DNA from: Candidatus Apopatosoma intestinale
GTDB taxonomy: Bacteria > Bacillota > Clostridia > Oscillospirales > CAG-272
Length of the DNA stretch: 7,966 bases
Direction of reading: 5' to 3'
NCBI GenBank assembly: GCA_018064545.1
Contig: JAGHUY010000114.1
Span: forward strand, 1 to 7,966
Shown here: positions 4,892-7,966 of the stretch, one piece after another
Numbering within the stretch: position 1 is the first letter of the stretch
Layout: each line of letters opens with the position of its first letter
Position numbers and translations under genes: made by a program
The notes under the pieces: generated by a model
Told to the model about the DNA's origin: nothing
The model's input: only the letters and a program-made list of their open reading frames with translations
Databases searched by the model: none

Positions 4892-6352
4892 TCAATGGGC
4901 TTTTCTCTCATTTCCGCCCCGTTCCACCACGACGGTGAACTCGCAGAAACGGCCGTATTCGCTGCGGACGAAAATCTGCCCGCCCAGACTGTCAACAATG
5001 GTCTTGCTGATAAAGAGACCGAGCCCGACGCCGGTCTTGTCAAGGCCCCGGCTCTTGTCGCTCTTATAAAACCGCTCGAAAACGTAAGGCAGATCGTCCT
5101 CCGCAATGCCGATCCCCTCGTTATAAACGGACACCGCTACGTGTTCCCCGTCTTCCCGGATGGAAATACGGTATTTTCCTCCCTCGCGGGAGAACTTGAC
5201 GGCATTATCACAGATATTATAGAGCACCTGATTGATGGCATCCTTATCGGAATACGCCCACACCTCGTCCGGCGCGTCGAACTCGATGTCCAGCCCCTTT
5301 TCGTCGATCTGCTTTTCAAAGGAAAGCAGGATGATACGGGACATTTCGCAGATGTCAAAATCGTGTTTTTCAAACTTTCTGTCGCCGGCCTGAATCCGGG
5401 AAATATCCAAAAGGGATGAAACCAGCCGGGAGAGGCGGCGGACTTCGGAGGCGATAACGCCGAGATAATAATCCTGTTTTTCCGGCGGGATGGCACCGTC
5501 TAAAATACCGTCGATGAATCCGGCGATCGTGGTCATCGGCGTGCGCAAATCGTGGGAGATATTGGCAAGAAACGAACTGCGCATATATTCAAGATTAGAG
5601 AGAGATTCCGCCATCTTATTGAATGCCACGGCCAGTTCTGCGATCTCGTCGTTTCCCGTAGCAGGAATCCGGACGTCGAACCGCCCCTCGGCAAACTGTT
5701 TGGTGGCCCGGCTCATCTGTTTGAGCGGCGATACGATGCGTTCCGTGATAAAATATATGGCAACGAAACTGACGATCATGATCCAAAGGCTGACGAGAAC
5801 GATCGTTCTGACGGTGCGCAGAGTCAGCGCGTCCGCTTCTCCGGCGGAAAACGAGACGAGGAGCCCGCCGGCCACCTCATGCGTCCGCGGATAGAAGATC
5901 GGCGCATAGTATAAGCCGCTTATCCGCTCCAATCGACCGTCCATGTCGCCTGTTGAAAAGGCGTTTTTCTGTTCTGCCAGCATTTCGAGGATTTTCTCAT
6001 CCTTTATCGGACCGGAAAACCGTTTTCCGGTGGAAAGCAGGATATTGCCGTCCGCCGTCAGCAGAAAAATCTGCATCCCGTCCGCGTTCTTCGAGAGAAT
6101 ATCCAGCATTTTGGAAAAATCCGGGTAGCGAAGACTGACGAACTGGGCAAAAGAGATGGGTGTATAGAACTCCCGCATTTCCCCGTCCGCGTATTCCCGG
6201 ATATAATCGGCGGTGTTTTTCGCCACAGCCCGGCGCTGTTCCCCCTCCGTCCGGATCGTCATGGAACTGACGACCGTCACAAGGATCGTAAAACTGATGA
6301 AAATGATGATGAGAAACGCCGAAACGTACTTGGTAAAAATACTGTTTTTCAA
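4892..6352 (-). CDS. Membrane sensor histidine kinase (two-component system, TTG start)
   Basis: 486-residue sensor kinase that would autophosphorylate and pass phosphate to the response regulator encoded just upstream. Layout: membrane helix at about 8-31; an extracytoplasmic region 32-180 with a PAS/CACHE-like strand pattern (IFLLTADGNILLSTG, then YYAPIF and GGLLVSFS); second helix at about 181-202; HAMP linker 203-255; HisKA with FLANISHDLRTPMT, phospho-acceptor H267; and an ATPase domain with the N box around N379/N383, NEGIGI (411-416), FERF (425-428) and TGVGLGLF (440-447). All catalytic boxes are intact. The start is TTG at 6352, with GAGGG at 6360-6364 seven bases upstream; no ATG or GTG is in frame between it and the in-frame stop at 6410-6412. 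The architecture is like PhoR/ResE/WalK, but the signal cannot be read. The stop is followed by a strong terminator. Confidence 0.95.
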   Translation of the reverse strand: MKNSIFTKYVSAFLIIIFISFTILVTVVSSMTIRTEGEQRRAVAKNTADYIREYADGEMREFYTPISFAQFVSLRYPDFSKMLDILSKNADGMQIFLLTADGNILLSTGKRFSGPIKDEKILEMLAEQKNAFSTGDMDGRLERISGLYYAPIFYPRTHEVAGGLLVSFSAGEADALTLRTVRTIVLVSLWIMIVSFVAIYFITERIVSPLKQMSRATKQFAEGRFDVRIPATGNDEIAELAVAFNKMAESLSNLEYMRSSFLANISHDLRTPMTTIAGFIDGILDGAIPPEKQDYYLGVIASEVRRLSRLVSSLLDISRIQAGDRKFEKHDFDICEMSRIILLSFEKQIDEKGLDIEFDAPDEVWAYSDKDAINQVLYNICDNAVKFSREGGKYRISIREDGEHVAVSVYNEGIGIAEDDLPYVFERFYKSDKSRGLDKTGVGLGLFISKTIVDSLGGQIFVRSEYGRFCEFTVVVERGGNERKAH

Positions 6353-6359
6353 ATCCGTG

Positions 6360-6364
6360 CCCTC
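6360..6364 (-). promoter_or_regulatory. Ribosome binding site deciding the TTG start of the histidine kinase
   Basis: GAGGG on the minus strand, seven bases before TTG at 6352. It overlaps an ATG (6366-6364) that would open only a five-codon frame ending in a TGA that overlaps the TTG. Confidence 0.65.
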
Positions 6365-6372
6365 ATGAAAGC

Positions 6373-6401
6373 GATCGGCAGAACCGTTCCGATCCTGCCG
6401 A
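6373..6401 (-). promoter_or_regulatory. Two mutually exclusive hairpins between regulator and kinase genes
   Basis: In the 57-base gap, TCGGCAG (6375-6381) can pair with CTGCCGA (6395-6401), and GATCGG (6373-6378) can pair with CCGATC (6389-6394). The left arms overlap, so only one helix can form at a time. No U run follows, so this is not a terminator. It may affect processing or the kinase-to-regulator ratio; function is inference. Confidence 0.35.
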
Positions 6402-6409
6402 ACCCTTTG

Positions 6410-7096
6410 TTAACCGAGTATTTCAAACTTATAACCGATCCCGTGAACCGTTCGGATCGTCCACTTGTCGCTGACGCCTTCCAATTTTTCACGCAAACGC
6501 TTGATGTGGACGTCGACCGTGCGGGAATCGCCGAGATAATCAAATCCCCACACCTTGTCAAGCAGTTGATTCCTTGTAAAAACGTGATTACTGTGGGAGG
6601 CGAGAAAATAGATCAGTTCAAGTTCTTTCGGAGGCGTATCGACCGGCTTTCCGCAGACCTTCATTTCATACTTTTGCAGAGAGATTTCCAAATTGTCGAA
6701 CCGGACACATTCTTCATCTTCTCCGGACGACGACTGGCAACGGCGCAACACCGCCTTGATGCGAACAGAGAGTTCCTTCATATCGAACGGTTTGACCATG
6801 AAATCGTCGGCACCGAGTTCCAGACCGAGTACCTTGTCAAAGACTTCCCCCTTGGCCGTCACCATGATGATCGGCTTTCCGGAAATCTCGCGGATCTCGC
6901 GGCAGACCTGCCAACCGTCCTTTTTCGGCATCATGATGTCCAGGAGAACAAGATCGGGATCGTCGCTTTTGAACATGGCGACGCCGTCATAGCCGTTATG
7001 GGCGACGATCACGTCATAACCGTCGTTTTGCAGATAGATGCGGATCGCTTCGCAAATGTTGACGTCATCGTCAATGATGAGAATTTTGGCGTTCAT
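6410..7096 (-). CDS. OmpR/PhoB-family response regulator
   Basis: 228-residue DNA-binding regulator, partner of the sensor kinase encoded 57 bases downstream. The receiver domain (about 3-118) has the acidic pocket DDD (9-11), phospho-acceptor D53 in LVLLDIMMPKKDG, T80 in IIMVTAKG, and K102 in VKPFD. After a linker of about 12 residues, the winged-helix DNA-binding domain (about 131-226) shows the family marks: PPKELELIYFLASHSNHVFTR, then DSRTVDVHIKRLREKL and RTVHGIGYKF. Two in-frame ATGs occur, at 7102 and 7096. The AGGAGG site at 7103-7108 touches the first but is six bases from the second, so 7096 is the start. Regulated genes are unknown; 11-bp repeats upstream of its own promoter suggest autoregulation. 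It resembles PhoP/ResD/VanR types too generally to name. Confidence 0.96.
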   Translation of the reverse strand: MNAKILIIDDDVNICEAIRIYLQNDGYDVIVAHNGYDGVAMFKSDDPDLVLLDIMMPKKDGWQVCREIREISGKPIIMVTAKGEVFDKVLGLELGADDFMVKPFDMKELSVRIKAVLRRCQSSSGEDEECVRFDNLEISLQKYEMKVCGKPVDTPPKELELIYFLASHSNHVFTRNQLLDKVWGFDYLGDSRTVDVHIKRLREKLEGVSDKWTIRTVHGIGYKFEILG

Positions 7097-7102
7097 ATAC
7101 AT

Positions 7103-7108
7103 CCTCCT
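7103..7108 (-). promoter_or_regulatory. Ribosome binding site deciding the response regulator start
   Basis: AGGAGG on the minus strand. The spacing is zero to the ATG at 7102 and six to the ATG at 7096, which favours the latter. Confidence 0.8.
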
Positions 7109-7130
7109 TTTTCTGTCTTTTTCCGGAAAT

Positions 7131-7159
7131 ATTATATCATCGGAACACCGAAAAGTAAA
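7131..7159 (-). promoter_or_regulatory. SigA-type promoter of the two-component operon
   Basis: Minus-strand -10 TATAAT (7131-7136), spacer 17, -35 TTTACT (7154-7159, 4 of 6 to TTGACA). Transcription would begin near 7124, giving a leader of about 28 bases with the AGGAGG site. The weak -35 fits a promoter that needs an activator bound just upstream. Confidence 0.7.
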
Positions 7160-7175
7160 GAACTTTGTTCATAAA

Positions 7176-7203
7176 TTCACGTTCCATTCACGAAAAATTC
7201 GCG
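7176..7203. promoter_or_regulatory. Triple 11-bp-spaced direct repeat, likely OmpR/PhoP-family operator
   Basis: On the plus strand TTCACG starts at 7176, TTCACG at 7187 and TTCGCG at 7198, each separated by five bases, giving an exact 11-bp period. Hexamer-N5-hexamer direct repeats are the binding pattern of OmpR/PhoB-family dimers; the Bacillus Pho box has the form TT(A/C/T)ACA-N5 repeated. The array lies 16 bp upstream of the -35 of the regulator's own promoter, so autoregulation is likely. Its right end is 78 bp upstream of the ychF -35. Confidence 0.55.
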
Positions 7204-7281
7204 AAGTTGACAAAAGAAAAGCCAAAAAACGGTTTTTGTTATAAAAAAGGACGAAAACGCGGAGAAAAGGCAATTATCCGG

Positions 7282-7310
7282 TTGACTTGTGCCGTGCTTT
7301 TGATTATAAT
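7282..7310 (+). promoter_or_regulatory. SigA-type promoter of ychF
   Basis: TTGACT (7282-7287, 5 of 6 to consensus), spacer 17, TATAAT (7305-7310, perfect). Start near 7317, giving a leader of about 35 bases with a TATATATATAT run. A second TATAAT at 7313 is too far from the -35. Strong housekeeping-type promoter. Confidence 0.85.
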
Positions 7311-7336
7311 GATATAATGTATATATATATTTTGTC

Positions 7337-7343
7337 GGAGGAG
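7337..7343 (+). promoter_or_regulatory. Ribosome binding site of ychF
   Basis: GGAGGAG, eight bases before the ATG at 7352. Strong match to the anti-Shine-Dalgarno complement, and it fixes the start at the conserved MKLGIVGLPNVGKS N-terminus. Confidence 0.85.
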
Positions 7344-7351
7344 ATACCATT

Positions 7352-7966
7352 ATGAAACTCGGAATCGTCGGTTTGCCCAACGTAGGAAAAAGCACCCTTT
7401 TCAATGCCATCACCAACGCCGGCGCTCAGTCGGCCAACTATCCGTTCTGCACGATCGAGCCGAACGTCGGCGTCGTAGCCGTTCCGGACGCTCGTCTGGA
7501 CAAACTGGCGGAGATGTACAACCCCGAAAAGTATACGCCGGCCGTCATCGAATTTGTGGATATTGCCGGACTCGTCCGCGGCGCCTCCAAGGGCGAAGGG
7601 CTGGGCAACCAGTTCTTATCGCATATCCGTGAAACAGACGCCATTATTCATCTGGTCCGCTGCTTTGAAGACGGCAACATCATTCATGTGGACGGCACCG
7701 TGGACCCGCTCCGTGACATTGAAACGAACAATATGGAATTGATCTTCTCGGATATGGAAATCCTCGATCGGCGCATCGCCCGCACCGAAAAAGCCCTCAA
7801 AGGCGATAGGACGCTGGCGGGAGAACTGGCATTACTGCGACGCGTCAAAGAGGCACTCGATAACGGCATTTCCGCCCGGGCTCTCGAACACACGCAGGAA
7901 GAGCGCGATCTTTTGGCCGATTCCGGTCTTCTCTCCTTAAAGCCGGTCATCTACGTCGGCAACATT
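7352..7966 (+). CDS. ychF: YchF/OLA1-type ribosome-associated P-loop ATPase (3' end cut by window edge)
   Basis: First 205 of about 365 codons. YchF is an Obg-family P-loop NTPase that, unusually, prefers ATP to GTP, binds ribosomes and is linked to stress and redox responses. The N-terminal MKLGIVGLPNVGKSTLFNA holds the P-loop (G7 to S14). NYPFCTIEPNVGVV (about 29-42) is the family's switch I, and DIAGLVRGASKGEGLGNQFL (about 70-89) the G3/switch II region with the typical extended form. A helical insertion follows (about 130-190), matching the family's coiled-coil domain. The frame reaches KPVIYVGNI, just before the G4 motif (usually NxxE, the basis of ATP preference), which is outside the window. 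The TGS domain is also missing. Own promoter, divergent from the two-component operon. Confidence 0.97.
   Translation, partial: MKLGIVGLPNVGKSTLFNAITNAGAQSANYPFCTIEPNVGVVAVPDARLDKLAEMYNPEKYTPAVIEFVDIAGLVRGASKGEGLGNQFLSHIRETDAIIHLVRCFEDGNIIHVDGTVDPLRDIETNNMELIFSDMEILDRRIARTEKALKGDRTLAGELALLRRVKEALDNGISARALEHTQEERDLLADSGLLSLKPVIYVGNI

Noticed and set aside
6365..7174. 269-codon plus-strand open frame opposite the response regulator
   Set aside because: Antisense shadow. It extends over the regulator promoter, and the minus-strand protein has every OmpR-family motif.
7207..7245. TTGACA at 7207-7212 with TATAAA at 7240-7245 as an extra ychF promoter
   Set aside because: The spacer is 27 bp, far from the 16-18 needed. 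The pair at 7282-7310 has the right spacing and better elements.
7318..7333. TA-dinucleotide run before ychF as a repeat element
   Set aside because: A short AT-rich leader segment next to a strong promoter; too short to be a meaningful repeat.

Overview
The window looks like chromosomal DNA of an endospore-forming, Gram-positive bacterium of the Clostridia type with moderately high GC. The evidence is a spoIIIA operon, strong GGAGG-type ribosome binding sites, a textbook SigE-like promoter and SigA-like TATAAT promoters. The genus cannot be read from the sequence. Everything from 1 to about 7100 is coded on the minus strand. Only the last gene (ychF) is on the plus strand.

Reading the minus strand in its direction of transcription, from high to low coordinates: an OmpR-family response regulator (6410-7096) and a membrane sensor histidine kinase (4892-6352) form a two-gene operon. 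It has a SigA-type promoter at 7131-7159, three 11-bp-spaced repeats upstream of that promoter, and a strong intrinsic terminator at 4832-4862. A 224-bp intergenic region follows; it contains an imperfect inverted repeat that may be a small RNA or a structured leader. Next is rpe, ribulose-phosphate 3-epimerase (4005-4667), ended by an intrinsic terminator at 3954-3984. The -35 element of a SigE-like promoter starts on the next base, and that promoter leads into spoIIIAA-AB-AC-AD-AE-AF-AG (3901 down to 1). spoIIIAG is cut by the window edge, and spoIIIAH, the usual last gene, would lie outside.

The SpoIIIA proteins, with SpoIIQ from the forespore, form the trans-septal channel (the 'feeding tube') between mother cell and engulfed forespore. 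The gene order matches the canonical operon. Genes are packed with ATGA overlaps (AA/AB and AC/AD) or gaps of 1-17 bp, as expected for subunits made together. Several starts differ from the longest open frame: AB starts at 2942, and AC and the histidine kinase use TTG.

On the plus strand, ychF (from 7352, truncated at the right edge) encodes the YchF/OLA1 ribosome-associated P-loop ATPase, with its own TTGACT-N17-TATAAT promoter. It diverges from the two-component operon across about 255 bp. I saw no tRNA, rRNA, CRISPR array, insertion sequence or phage gene. The gene content is ordinary core genome. The points worth a second look are regulatory: the PhoP/OmpR-like operator, the structured element before rpe, the fused terminator/SigE promoter and the alternative hairpins before the kinase.
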